From positions 1-24,199 of the forward strand of contig WIXG01000733.1 in the NCBI GenBank assembly GCA_009869945.1: 24,199 nucleotides of DNA, in the 5' to 3' direction. Positions 9,217 to 19,081 of this stretch are shown here, piece by piece. The translations under genes were made by a program, and so were the position numbers. The DNA comes from Mesaphorura yosii. Lineage: Eukaryota; Arthropoda; Collembola; Poduromorpha; Tullbergiidae. How positions within the stretch are numbered: position 1 is the stretch's first letter; each line of letters opens with the position of its first letter. The notes under the pieces were generated by a model. That model searched no databases. It was not told where the DNA came from and saw only the letters and a list, made by a program, of their open reading frames with translations.

Positions 9217-10072
9217 TTACTTGAACGGCGGCCCTGAATCCTCGGCCAAGGAAGTATCTCGATTTTTTGCCTGCTAACATACGACGAAGTGCGTCGGAGT
9301 GCAATGACTCAGTCAGGCCTTGAAGCACTGGGTTTAAGTTAGGTTTGAAACTGCGCTTGAAAGTATTTAATACTCCGACTTTATCACGGTACATTTTAAA
9401 TAACGTTGAGCGTCGAGGTGATACGTTCATTTTGGTATCACAAGATTCACGTCAGCACAAATTCGTTTCAATACATACGAATTTCGTGAAACCAACCGTT
9501 ATCTAAATCCACTGCTCAGCAGATCTTCCAGTGATTTGGCTCAACGCCAGTGCAGGTATGTGAGTGCTGAGTGTGCCACTTCGTTTTTCTACAGAATTGT
9601 AAGGTCCATGAGCTGATAAGATAACGAGAGGCTGAATAGAGGTGTTGGGCCGCACACAATCTGAACTGACAGTGCAAATCCTTACTTTCTCCTTGCCTTT
9701 CATAGCATAGCATTTCTCCACCTTTCAGCATTCCTGCACGCGGTTCCCTAAATGGCAGCACTGGTCGCAGAGATTAATGACAACAGTGAGAAACTATGCC
9801 ACGTGTACTTCCAGCATGCAGAATTTTAGAGAACTAGCCGCTTAGCTGCAAGCGTGGGATTCCTGTGGCCATATCAAGCACAGGGAACAGTAAGACTCTT
9901 AAGCTTCGATAAAAATAAAGTCTTGCCTTCCATCTAGGAAAGTTCTAATTGTGTCCTGTTCCCGAGCTGAATGATAACCTCCACCCGGACGATCTATCCA
10001 AAAGCACCTTCGTCTTGGATATTCTGCTCTTGAATATGTCAAACAAAAACCTGCTCTAGCTACACACCATAT
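9217..10072. other. Upstream region of the NB-ARC gene, no further gene seen
   Basis: Holds the presumed 5' UTR and promoter of the minus-strand NB-ARC gene. The minus-strand open frames at 9104-9430 and 9503-9761 have no domain signal or credible splice context. No repeats were evident. Confidence 0.4.
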
Positions 10073-10390
10073 TCAGGAACACAGAACGAAATTCAGCTCC
10101 TTGGTCAATGCGTCCAAGCGCTTGCGTTGCAAGCACATCGACGGCAGTCGACCAGGCCCTCGGCGTCCACCGGATACAATTATCGCGATAAAAGGCTTGG
10201 CCTTGAAGGAACCCAACATATATAACACATAGTCATAGGTCTTGACCACGTCGTCACACTGCCATACCAAGCGCATGCCATCAAGAAACTCACACGGAAT
10301 GTCTGTAACTACCCGGCGGTTGGGAACTCTGAATAAATGGAACACTGGCAATGGTGGAAATCGACCGGATTTGCTGGCCGCGCTTCGGGA
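10073..10390 (-). other. Unrecognised open frame, possible gene fragment
   Basis: The frame is open from just below a stop at 10393 to a stop at 10073 (about 105 codons). It has protein-like composition (VVTDIPCEFLDGMRL, then DDVVKTYDYVLYMLGSFKAK, then PFIAIIVSGGR). There is an in-frame ATG at MRLVWQ but none at the start, so it would be an exon or a decayed fragment. No family was recognised. Confidence 0.3.
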
Positions 10391-11178
10391 TCAAGGGCTT
10401 AACGCTCTGGTGGGTAGGCTTCCGACGCTACGTCGTATGCCGGCGATGTACGCCGAACTCTTCCGTGCTGACTGCCCGACAATCACGAAAGTACGCCGTA
10501 CGCCGACGATGTACGCCTCAACACTCCTTTTAACCTGAAAACTTCTTTCGCTCGTCGTTGGCTCTCAGCGTACTGCCTCATAATTGAAAACTATTTCGAT
10601 TTAACACGGAAGGCATGGGATCCCCATTGAAATACATTGATAGAATCTAATAACCCCTAACCCACTCTTCCCTAAAACCCTAACCTAACGGCCGATGGAC
10701 ACGCCTCCACTCCGCTCCATCGCGTAGGCGGTCGACTGAGCGTCTTGCTCATTGACCCAGGCCGTGAGTACTTGATTTCCCGAGTACTCAAAGAGGTAGC
10801 GCGCTGCACGATGTCCTCGGCGGCCGTAGTACGCCATGCTCTTTGGTAAAGACAATCAAAAGTAGTAACCCTCAATTTTATTGATTTTACTCAACCTAAC
10901 CTAGTTCGAAAATCGCTTCATAGACGCGATGACGACGCCCGTTCCGAACTTGCACCCATGTTTTATCCATGATTCATGTGAATTTAACACGGAGAGCATG
11001 AGAGCCCTACTACATGCGTCCCTATCTATTAACATGGCGATGGTCTTTAATACCCTAACCTAACTCATTAGTAAGGTCCACCAAATAAGCACCAAAAAAT
11101 CGTGAAATTAGCAAGCAAAATAAGCAACACAAATCGAAATATATGCATTATCAAATCTGGTATTATTCGCATCGAAAT
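10391..11178. repeat. Repeat-rich intergenic DNA with TTAGG-like motifs and imperfect direct repeats
   Basis: No gene was seen. There is a 21-bp near-identical direct repeat (CGTATGCCGGCGATGTACGCC, 10434-10454, and its variant at 10497-10517). There is a ~27-bp imperfect direct repeat beginning ATTTAACACGGA (about 10599-10625 and 10982-11008), each followed about 30 to 50 bases later by CCCTAACC-type sequence. Three CCTAACCTA motifs lie near 10678, 10893 and 11053. The layout suggests remnants of a duplicated non-coding repeat. Confidence 0.5.
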
Positions 11179-12075
11179 TTAAGTTTCAGCATTACAGTTA
11201 ACCACAATAAACTTCTCCAGATTTTCTCCTGTAAAACGCGTGCGATTATCTTTAAAAAGAGACTTAAAACGAGAAAAACTGCGCTCCACTTCACATGTAA
11301 CAATTGGAGCGAACTTGAATGAATACAGCTGTACAGGAGACAAAGATTTTGCTGTTTGAAATTGACCAATATGGCCGGATAAGATGTGCGAAATATTCGA
11401 TATTTCCTTAAATCCTTTGTTTTTGTCAAGCACATACTCAAATTTCTCTATTACTCTCTTTCCAATTGGTCCCTCGACAGTTCTTAGCTTAGAAGCAACC
11501 GCTTCGACAATGCCAACAGCATCGGCAAGGAGATTTCTTGTTTCTAACTGTTTAATGGAAGCGGATAGGAAAAGACAGTTTGTGTTAATAAAAGCGAGAG
11601 AACATTTTATAGCGCCGTGCTTGAACACAGCTTGTGCATCATCTATACATTTAGACTCAATTGGATCAAATGTGTCCACTACAGCTTTGACAGCTTCGAA
11701 ATTGTCACAAAAAAATTTTACAGCATCAAGCCAAGTCCCCCATCTGGTCAAAACAGGTTTGGGTGGCAACTCCAGTGTGAGGCAAAGCTCCCTATACTTT
11801 AGGGCTCTATTTGGGGCTTTAACAAAAACTTTCTTTGTGTTCGAAATAAGAGAGTCAACATCAGAGAAATTTCTCCTAATTTCCTCAGCCAAAAGATGCA
11901 GTGCATGAACTATGCAAGTTACATGGATGAGGTTCGAATACATAACGGACAAAGTGGAACCACTCTTTTTCATGTAATTTACGGAGTCGGTTAAAAAAAG
12001 GAGTACATTCTCCTTAACTAATTTTTCAGGCCAGAGGGCATGCAAGCTGTCATCAAACTCTTCTGCCAGAAATTC
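11179..12075 (-). mobile_element. hAT-family transposase, N-terminally truncated
   Basis: An uninterrupted frame of 288 codons from the first ATG (12045); it is open from 12075, just after a TAA. It carries LLFLTDSVNYMKK, the hAT block HVTCIVHALHLLAEEI, the KPVLTRWGTWLDAVKFF block typical of the CGGBP1-like hAT group, and a C-terminal dimerisation segment with the catalytic Glu (CEVERSFSRFKSLFKDNRTR). Complete hAT transposases are around 500-700 aa and begin with a BED zinc finger and the first catalytic Asp. Both are missing, and sequence above 12075 does not continue the protein. The surviving 288 codons have no stop or frameshift, so the copy is either young or conserved for another reason. 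No terminal inverted repeats were identified. Confidence 0.85.
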
Positions 12076-12331
12076 TTACCATGTCTTAAGTTGGCATTTT
12101 TCAATTTGTGCGTAGGGACTAAGCCCTCATGAGGCGTCTTTGTTAACTGTGCTCCACTGGGCGAATTCCTGGAGCCTTCATCCGACGCTACATTCCCCCC
12201 GTCTGTAACGCACGACCCATACACGAATTTTAACCAGCTTCCGATCCAAGGAGTGCTTGACAACCACATCGGTAATATGCAGTTGGATTGTCTGTCACCG
12301 ACTGGGTTCCTAACAAACAATTTCTATTGGC

Positions 12332-12500
12332 AAAATGGTGGGCCAATCTAGAAGGCCCATCGTTAGGTTTGGCCGTTGGGGTTACGTTGGCCCCTTGGTT
12401 GGCTCATTTACCATTTTTAGCATAGTCAAATATTGGAAACCCATTGGACCTTCATTGGGCCTTTCGTTTGAAGAGTTGGCACAATTTGAGGGCCGGTTCA
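12332..12500. repeat. GGCC/TGGGCC-rich element, possible MITE fragment
   Basis: Multiple GGCC motifs in both orientations occur (GTGGGCCAATCTAG, AAGGCCCATCG, TTGGCCGTTGG, TTGGCCCCTTGG, CATTGGGCCTTT, GAGGGCCGG), clearly denser than in the AT-rich flanks. This is typical of a non-autonomous repeat, but no clean terminal inverted repeats or target duplication were seen. The plus-strand open frame through it (12335-12547) is probably spurious. Confidence 0.4.
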
Positions 12501-13008
12501 TAATTATCAAAGTAAATTTCAATCGAACAAAATGCTGCTGGGATTGATAACTCAAGTAGTAAGGTCCAAACGAATTTCGACATAATGCGCTGTTTATTAT
12601 GTTACTACTGCTTTAACGTTTACGAACACAACTAACTGCACAATTTTAAATGGTACAAAATGTAACACTCATGAAGTAAAACCACAAAATAATGGACAGG
12701 AATTACAAGGAATCGAATTCTATAGTATGGATGGGATCACTGTGATTATGACCTTGGGACAAACCTTTAATCAAGTTTAAATATTAGAAAAAGAATTCTT
12801 ACATGAAATTAAATGAAATTCTCTAGCACAAGAATTTAATGACCTGGGCTTCTTTCCCTTGATACATAATGTTGTCTCAATTCTATCAAAATAGATAGCA
12901 TTTAAGCTAGCATTCAAAAATACCGTTTAATCTTACATGAACAAACTCCTTGTGAACGAATATAAATGCACAGAACGCAATGAGCAAAGCAACATAGTTG
13001 CTGGTGGG
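12501..13008. other. AT-rich intergenic, no gene seen
   Basis: Strongly AT-rich with no coding signal. It would hold the 3' UTR of the minus-strand small secreted protein gene. Confidence 0.5.
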
Positions 13009-13263
13009 CTAGCCACAATAATAAAAATCATTACGATTGTAGAAATGTTTGACACCTTGGATTTTCTGCACGTGTGCCCACGCGAACATTGAACACTTTG
13101 ATTGTACTATTCCCTCAGGAATGATTGCATACAAAATTGTTCTTGTGGCAAGTGGTTCGCCGTCGTCTGTGAAATTGCACGTGCCAATACCAAACTCGAT
13201 CGGATGGTTTGTGGGCATGGCGGAGGTCACAGAGACCAGTACAAGTACAAGAACGAACGACAT
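13009..13263 (-). CDS. Small secreted protein, unknown family
   Basis: 84 residues from ATG 13263 to TAG 13009. The N-terminus MSFVLVLVLVSVTSAMP is a clear signal peptide, with cleavage likely after the SVTSA segment. The mature part (~69 aa) has three cysteines (GTCNFT, QSKCSM, YYCG end) and one N-glycosylation site (NFT). Three cysteines leave one unpaired or mark a missing exon. It is head-to-head with the gustatory-receptor-like gene starting at 13844. I do not recognise it. A secreted effector or odorant-type role would be guesswork. Confidence 0.55.
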   Translation of the reverse strand: MSFVLVLVLVSVTSAMPTNHPIEFGIGTCNFTDDGEPLATRTILYAIIPEGIVQSKCSMFAWAHVQKIQGVKHFYNRNDFYYCG

Positions 13264-13843
13264 CTTGTTTGAAGTAATTTGTTTTACTCTTGATGATATT
13301 TGACTTCATGATAGGCAGTTCACTTTGGTTCACTCTGCGATTGTGGTAATTCATAATTAAGCAAAATGATACACAAAGTTTCTAAAGAAAAACTAAAATA
13401 ATGATTTCCAAAATGAAAGTTTAATGCAAAAGGCAAAACACGCATTCCCTGAAGTACAAAATTTCACACCCTTGGCTGTCAAATTAAATCAATCTCCTAG
13501 ATAATTGCAATTGCGAATTAATAAAGTATTCATGTGAATAACAAAATTTAAGCCTTGCCTCTTATCAAATATCCCATCAAATTTCATCCAATTAATGTTT
13601 GGTCGGCTTTCTCCTTGTAACTGCAGGACTGACGTAACTTGTTACACATTTTGCGAACTCATTTTTTTCAATTACAAAATTGATTGTTTCATACTGAATA
13701 AATATAAAATCGCTTTGCTAACAATTTGAATTGCTCCTGTTAACTGACACGAGCACAAAAATACAATCAAAAGCAATTGCTATGATTCGAATAACCTTCA
13801 TTCCCAAGTGAGGTATCACGAGACGAAGAAGTTCTTGATCAAA
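13264..13843. promoter_or_regulatory. Divergent intergenic region with candidate TATA box
   Basis: 580 bp separate the minus-strand secreted protein from the plus-strand receptor. TATAAAA at 13703-13709 lies 135 nt before the receptor ATG and could be its core promoter. Nothing else was identified. Confidence 0.35.
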
Positions 13844-14971
13844 ATGAAGAAAACATTCAAGGAACGGGCATTGGACATTGCTCAGAATGGAACACTTTCC
13901 ATTTGGTTATCACCACTCGCAATTTCCGAGTGCTTGCATTTCTATTGCTTGCCTTTTACAGTACAACGTCCTGATGACGCTTCGGCCGTGACCATCAAAG
14001 TATCTCCAAATCGCTGCAGATATGTCGCGTATACACTCATCGACAACTTCATCTTAAAAACAGCCATGTGTGGCTTAATCCTTCATTACTTGCTAACCGA
14101 GGAAGATGAGACCCAGTACTTAATAGAATTTTTCCCAGCAACACATCATGCATTGATTCTGGTAACAACTGGAGCCATGGAATTATGGACTTTGTGGAAT
14201 TGGGAAGAAGTTTATGTCTTGGTCAAGTGTATGCTGCATATGCTAAGAGTAGAACTGGAGCAAGCGCCTGTCGGAAGTCTGACCAAATTGAACTTAATCA
14301 TGATGTGTATGGTCGCTATTCTGACGTTTGGAGCTGTTGCAGCATCAGCTGGCATGCACTTCCTTAAATCTGAAGGAGTCATGTTCCAAATGTTTAGATT
14401 TTCATGGACACCGGTGAACAAGGCTGCAAGTGTTGCAATATTTTGGAGTACAAGCTTTGGACTGGGTATCTGCCTGTTCTGGTGCCTGAATGGAATGGTC
14501 TACTTCACAGTTGTATACAGGACAGTACAGCGAAGTCCTACACACCAGAAGTACAGAGCATTACAGGTACTGCAAGCCTACTCGAAGGACCTTTTGGGCC
14601 AACTCATAGCCCTCGTACTGACTGCAGGCATACTTTTCATCATTTCATCATTACATTTCGTAATCCGCCACAGCACAATTACAAATGCAACATATCTATC
14701 AGCATGTCTCCAAGCTATCGTGGTCTCTTCACTGCTCCTACATTTAGTTATCAAAATGGCTGTAAAAATTCGTACTAGTTCACTCCAGCTGGGCAGGCAC
14801 AAGTGTGTTCAAAATGCTCGCAATGATTTGGAAAGAGTTCAGGCTCTTTCTTGGCATCCGATTCAGTTCGAATTCGGACCATGGTTCCCATTTACAAACT
14901 CTGAAGCTGCGTTAGCAATTTTAGGTTTTATTCTAGATAGTACAATTTCATTGCTTGTCACATCACAGTAA
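13844..14971 (+). CDS. Gustatory-receptor-like seven-transmembrane protein
   Basis: 375 residues from ATG 13844 (MKKTFKERALDIAQ); the open frame extends 36 nt further upstream, but without an ATG. Hydrophobic segments lie near residues 60-83, 100-120, 148-172, 192-225, 250-275, 285-308 and 352-372, giving seven helices with an intracellular basic loop (VYRTVQRSPTHQKYR) before helix 5. Length, helix count and the last helix close to the C-terminus (EAALAILGFILDSTISLLVTSQ) fit the arthropod GR/OR superfamily, in which the N-terminus is cytoplasmic and the protein forms ligand-gated cation channels. The canonical TYxxxxxQF motif is reduced to a weak ISLLVTSQ. A poly(A) signal follows 13 nt after the stop. 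It is intronless as read. GR assignment is from topology and remote resemblance. Confidence 0.7.
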   Translation: MKKTFKERALDIAQNGTLSIWLSPLAISECLHFYCLPFTVQRPDDASAVTIKVSPNRCRYVAYTLIDNFILKTAMCGLILHYLLTEEDETQYLIEFFPATHHALILVTTGAMELWTLWNWEEVYVLVKCMLHMLRVELEQAPVGSLTKLNLIMMCMVAILTFGAVAASAGMHFLKSEGVMFQMFRFSWTPVNKAASVAIFWSTSFGLGICLFWCLNGMVYFTVVYRTVQRSPTHQKYRALQVLQAYSKDLLGQLIALVLTAGILFIISSLHFVIRHSTITNATYLSACLQAIVVSSLLLHLVIKMAVKIRTSSLQLGRHKCVQNARNDLERVQALSWHPIQFEFGPWFPFTNSEAALAILGFILDSTISLLVTSQ

Positions 14972-14984
14972 CTATCTTCTATGC

Positions 14985-14990
14985 AATAAA
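14985..14990 (+). terminator. Polyadenylation signal of the receptor gene
   Basis: AATAAA lies 13 nt after the stop codon at 14971, supporting 14971 as the true 3' end of the coding region. Confidence 0.6.
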
Positions 14991-16187
14991 TGCGATTAGT
15001 TGAAACTGTCATCGGCAATTTATTTCTCCATAATATGAATGAATGACTTATTCCACGCGAATTTATCTCTCAGAATCAACGACAAGCACAATTGCGCCAT
15101 ACTGCCAATTGGTTGTATTTATAGGATGGAATTTGGCATTTATTGAGAAATTGCTACACGGAAAACCTATTCGAAAGTCTAGGCACTAACTGCGGTACGG
15201 AGGTTGAACGGGAGCGAAGTGTTCACAAACATCGAGCGACAAGTTTGCGTTGGAGCCAGAATTCTCAGCGCTTCACACTTCAATCCACTAGCGGAGCAGA
15301 GCACGTGTTTGCACTTTTCAATCTGGGCGACTTTGAGATGCTAATACTGTACTGCGACTACGACAAAGCCCGCCTCAAAGCTTCTACCTCAGTTACTACG
15401 AAAACTGGCTCTCAAGTTTGACAATGGCACCCAATCCAAAGCTCGTGTACAGCACCGTCAAGACGTTGCTGCAAAGTGTAGCCTGGATCAGGTACACCGT
15501 AGATCCAGGCTGTCAGCACTACTACTTGCCATCCGAAATGACCTACTGAGAGAAATTTGAGAAATAGGGTATGCTCCCTTTGCTCAACAAAAGTTTCCAG
15601 CGTATCCAGCCTCCCGCAGGGCCAGCAGGTGGCCCTGGGTAATAGGTGGGACGGAATGCCCTGTTTTCGACCTTCTTCTAAATTGTAGCGGCTGTTCATG
15701 GGCCAGTTTCACACTTCGGGCGCCTCATGTCACCGGATACCCCAGTCACTGGCGATTCGGAGGATATCCACCTACTTTGTGAAGTTACTAAGCCAGGAAA
15801 TGGCGGCAGTCATGCAAGCGCTGAGGGAGTCGGGATTTACGACTGGTGGCTCCGGCTTGACCTGCACTTCGGTGATTGGATTGTGGAAACGGAACGCTGA
15901 CGGGTAGGGTACAGAGAGGCCAAGCGGTCAGCGCAGCCAGTCGCGATGAATTTCTGAAATGAAATTCGTGAAATCATGCGTATTTTCCTGCTGTGTGCTC
16001 ACATGCTTGGTGCGGTGGGATTAATTTTCTTGATGGAAACTGCGTCGGCATTCGTGCCGTGATTAGTTTTGCAGATTTGAAATCGAGTTGATTAGCTGAG
16101 CAACTTTTAGCACCGGAATTAGCCATTAAATCAACAAAAGTAAGTAAATAGCCAATAGTCAATAGTTTTCAAATAACAATTTCCACG
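14991..16187. other. Intergenic with two perfect hairpins and unassigned short frames
   Basis: No convincing gene. The plus-strand frame at 15143-15421 begins at TTG and has no known domain. A 41-codon frame follows from ATG 15424 to 15549 (start MAPNPKLVYS). These could be decayed exons. The minus-strand frame at 15412-15699 is equally plain. Perfect inverted repeats lie at 15480-15511 and 15618-15636. Confidence 0.4.
15480..15511. repeat. Perfect 10-bp inverted repeat, 12-nt loop
   Basis: AGCCTGGATC and GATCCAGGCT are exact reverse complements separated by 12 bases. Either strand can form a stable stem-loop. A second hairpin (AGGGCCA / TGGCCCT, 5-nt loop) lies at 15618-15636. Confidence 0.7.
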
Positions 16188-16193
16188 TTTATT
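16188..16193 (-). terminator. Polyadenylation signal of the SLC13-like gene
   Basis: AATAAA on the minus strand, 9 nt after the stop codon at 16203. A very short 3' UTR is implied. Confidence 0.6.
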
Positions 16194-16202
16194 TTCATTT
16201 CA

Positions 16203-17998
16203 TCAGCCATCCAGGGACGGTGGGTACTCGTAACTGTCGAAGGAAAAGAACCAGTTACCATAGGACACATTTAGCACAAAGGTCACCAATATGCACGACG
16301 TATCCACAAAGGCGCCGTACTTGATCAGGTCCATGATGGTCAGATCACCTTCGGCAATGTTGGAGATTATGAAGGCGAGAGGCGAAGAGGACAGGAGCAT
16401 CGTCGCGTAGTTGCACGTTTGAGCAGCACCCACTGTCAAGTACATCGGGTGCAGGCCCATGCGCCTGGCCATGGTCAGCAGAATCGGGAGGAACAGGTTT
16501 GCACACAGGGAATTGGACACAAGTTCGGAAAGTAGGGTCATTAATACAATGACCAGGAGGACAAGCAGCCACGGTTCGATTCCCTCCAGACTTACAGCCA
16601 CACTGCTGATCCAAACCGTGAGTCCGGACACGGCTGAGGCTTCGGCAAGAGCGAATCCGGCGCCAATTATGAACACGATGCCCCATGGCGTGGAATGGAG
16701 GAGGTCGGGCCAGTCAAGTAAAGTTTCTGCATCTGTGACTGTGACAGGCAGTGCGGGCCGCCGGGGGACGATGAACATCAGCGCTACAACGAAGACAGCC
16801 ACCGTCGGATCCCCGATTGGGGTCGCATGGGAGTGTGGAAAAAGTGCCGCCGCCCAGCCGGTAGTAAATCCTGGTTCTCTGGTGATGAGCAGGAGCACAA
16901 AGGTTAGGAATGAGAGGACCACTCCGGTCTCGTGCCATGTCATGGGCCCAAGTGCGTCGTACTTGACCTGGAGGATCTCCCTCTTAGCGTCGGCAGCTTC
17001 GCTTCTTGGTTGGGTGCCCAGGCCGCCCGCTTCCGCTCCAGCAGCCTGTCGTGCGTCAGTGTCTGCGCGTCTGCTGCTACGGCTCCGCCAAGCCGGAATC
17101 CAGACGAGGAGAGCCGAGAGGTACGCCCACGTGATGGCAATATTCAGCACCATGCCTGGAAAGTTGTAGGCCAGCCATGTGAGGTAGTTGATGCCCAGGT
17201 ACTTGCCCCCTTGGGTCACATCTGCACTGTTGGCAATGTCCTGGAAGATGAGCCCTGGTGGAGTGGCTGTAATGATTCCTGTCCCAATCAACTGGGCGGA
17301 ATAGTAGATTGCCAGCAGGTAAATCTTCTTTGCTCGCTTATTCTTCTTGGATCTTATTGGCTCTTTTACTGAGATTGCCTTTGTGCCTCCATCCCCGACG
17401 CTGAGCAGGTGAACAGATTCAGGTGTGACCTGCGCACGCTCGACCATCTCCGCTTCCTCAACGCATGCTATCGCAATTGGTCCCATCTGAAAGAAATCGA
17501 TAGTGTCTGTAGCTTCAGACTAATGTAAAAGTTGAAGATGTACTTTGTACTGACCACCACAGTCACACAAGGAGCCGAGACCCCCATTGCCAGGATGCCA
17601 GAAGTGATCATGATACCCAGCAAAAACTTCGCCTCAGAACCACTGAACACGATCAGGAGTCGGAGTGCGATGCGGAGATGGAGCCTCGAACCAACAAACC
17701 CCGAGCCAATCATGATTCCGCCAAGCATCGTCAGCATTGCATCGGTCATGTAGCGTCCAACAACCCGGCCCGTGTCCAGAATTCCAAACAGGGGGAGCAG
17801 CAGGACAGGAAGCAGTGACGTGACGGGCAGGGGCAGGGATTCGGTGCCCCACAGCGTGGCGATAAGCAGGATGCAGTACAGACATCGAAACTTGGGTCCT
17901 CCATCGTCCACAAATAAGATTGGAAGCAGAAGAAGTGGGAGTGCCACAACCAAAATCAGTTTACGACTCGCCAGCACGCTCTGCAATGACAAAGACAT
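16203..17998 (-). CDS. SLC13/INDY-family divalent-anion:sodium symporter, divergent
   Basis: Exon 1 is 17998-17555 and exon 2 is 17486-16203. They are separated by a 68-nt phase-0 intron (GTCAGT ... TTTCTTTCAG). The joined protein has 575 aa, normal for SLC13. Family features are: the N-terminal helix pair with GTESLPLPVTSLLPVLLLPL (residues 51-70); the GGIMIGSG hairpin region; SAQLIGTGIITATPPGLI near 211-228; WGIVFIIGAGFALAEASAVSGL near 416-437; and SNSLCANLFLPI at 472-483. SLC13 carriers move Krebs-cycle intermediates such as citrate and succinate into cells with sodium. The paired SNT sodium/substrate motifs are changed: the first is S-A-P (141-143, in MGVSAPCVTVVMGPI) and the second S-N-S (472-474). 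The GTxPN-type motif reads ATPPG. An Arg/Ala-rich cytoplasmic loop (~280-318) is the most divergent part. Substrate and coupling may therefore differ from those of INDY. Confidence 0.92.
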
Positions 17999-19081
17999 GG
18001 CGGCAGTTGGGCTGGGAAATTACAAACTGATACTGATACTGGAAACTGATTGCGACCCGCTTGATTCACTCACATGTGGAGAAATCTCCTAATCTGAATC
18101 TTCTTGTGGAAATGCTTTTTCCAAGAACCGATAACAATGTTGTTACCCAGCAAAGAGCAAATGTTAAGCAAGTTATTCATTAGGTATTGAAGAATGAATA
18201 TTTATGAAGGAATTCCTTAATTACTGAGTTGGTAAAGACTTAACTTGATTTTCAATTGAGATTTAACTGGTTCAGCAGAAACAGCGAAAGTACAGAGTAC
18301 AAGCAAATCTGAGGTTCAGTTCTTCGGAAGTATAGGTAATAAACCTTCATGTTAAGATTTCCAACTGTTTTACGATATCTTAATTAGCTCGCCCATCGAG
18401 CACGTGGCAATTTGCATCAGTTTTTAAGTACTGTAAAATCTCTGAATATTTTCACGATATTGGAACGATGGGCTGACTGGGTGGTCGGTTATTAGTTACA
18501 TATTTCACAAATAAAATGCATTTTTGTAATTTATGACACGCAGCAGAACTCGCAGCAATATGCATTTGGAGTCGGGTTGCTTTTGCACATCGCACTCAGA
18601 ATGGAACGACGACATTCCGACAAGCTCAACCTTGCATTTGAGTGAAGTGTATTACTAGTGTAATCCGACACAAACAGTCAGATGACAGGCGGCAGGCAAG
18701 TACCCTTTGATTTCTTGATTGACTTGTCTCACTTAGTGAGTCAGATCTGTCAGTAATTGAACTGCATGTGTTACAGATACAGTTTCACTTCAACGCATAG
18801 CCACAGGTATACAATTTTACTTCTTCTTAATGATGATTGTTGATGTCTAGACAGAAATCATTACGTGAGGTACGTTAGTTCGTACCAGTCCAACTTTTTG
18901 ATATTCATCATATGCATTATCGTGCACGTTGAGAGGTAAAATTCAAGCTTTGATCTTTGTTACAATAAATGGTAATTGTGCTTTGATTGCTAGGATTTGA
19001 TTCTCACTCACGTAACTCGATGCAAGCCTGTAATCAACAGTCACGTATATAATACTACTTGCAGTGCAAAAGTGCAATTAT
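17999..19081. other. Intergenic between SLC13-like and ionotropic receptor genes
   Basis: About 1.08 kb, AT-rich. It contains the upstream region of the SLC13-like gene and the 3' flank of the receptor (both minus strand). No coding frames, tandem repeats or transposon motifs were recognised. Confidence 0.5.

Noticed and set aside
9104..9430. 108-codon minus ORF as N-terminal extension of the CARD protein
   Set aside because: It is out of frame with the CARD exon, and no usable donor/acceptor pair connects them.
12018..12320. Upstream extension of the hAT transposase (100-codon minus ORF)
   Set aside because: It is in a different frame, overlaps the hAT start only in shadow, and shows no BED finger or hAT motif.
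16570..16584. GGTTCGATTCC, a tRNA B-box-like match
   Set aside because: Lies inside conserved SLC13 coding sequence, and no A box or cloverleaf could be formed around it.
16459..17169. 236-codon plus-strand open frame
   Set aside because: Antisense shadow of the SLC13-like exon 2; Ser/Arg/Ala-rich with no membrane segments or motifs.
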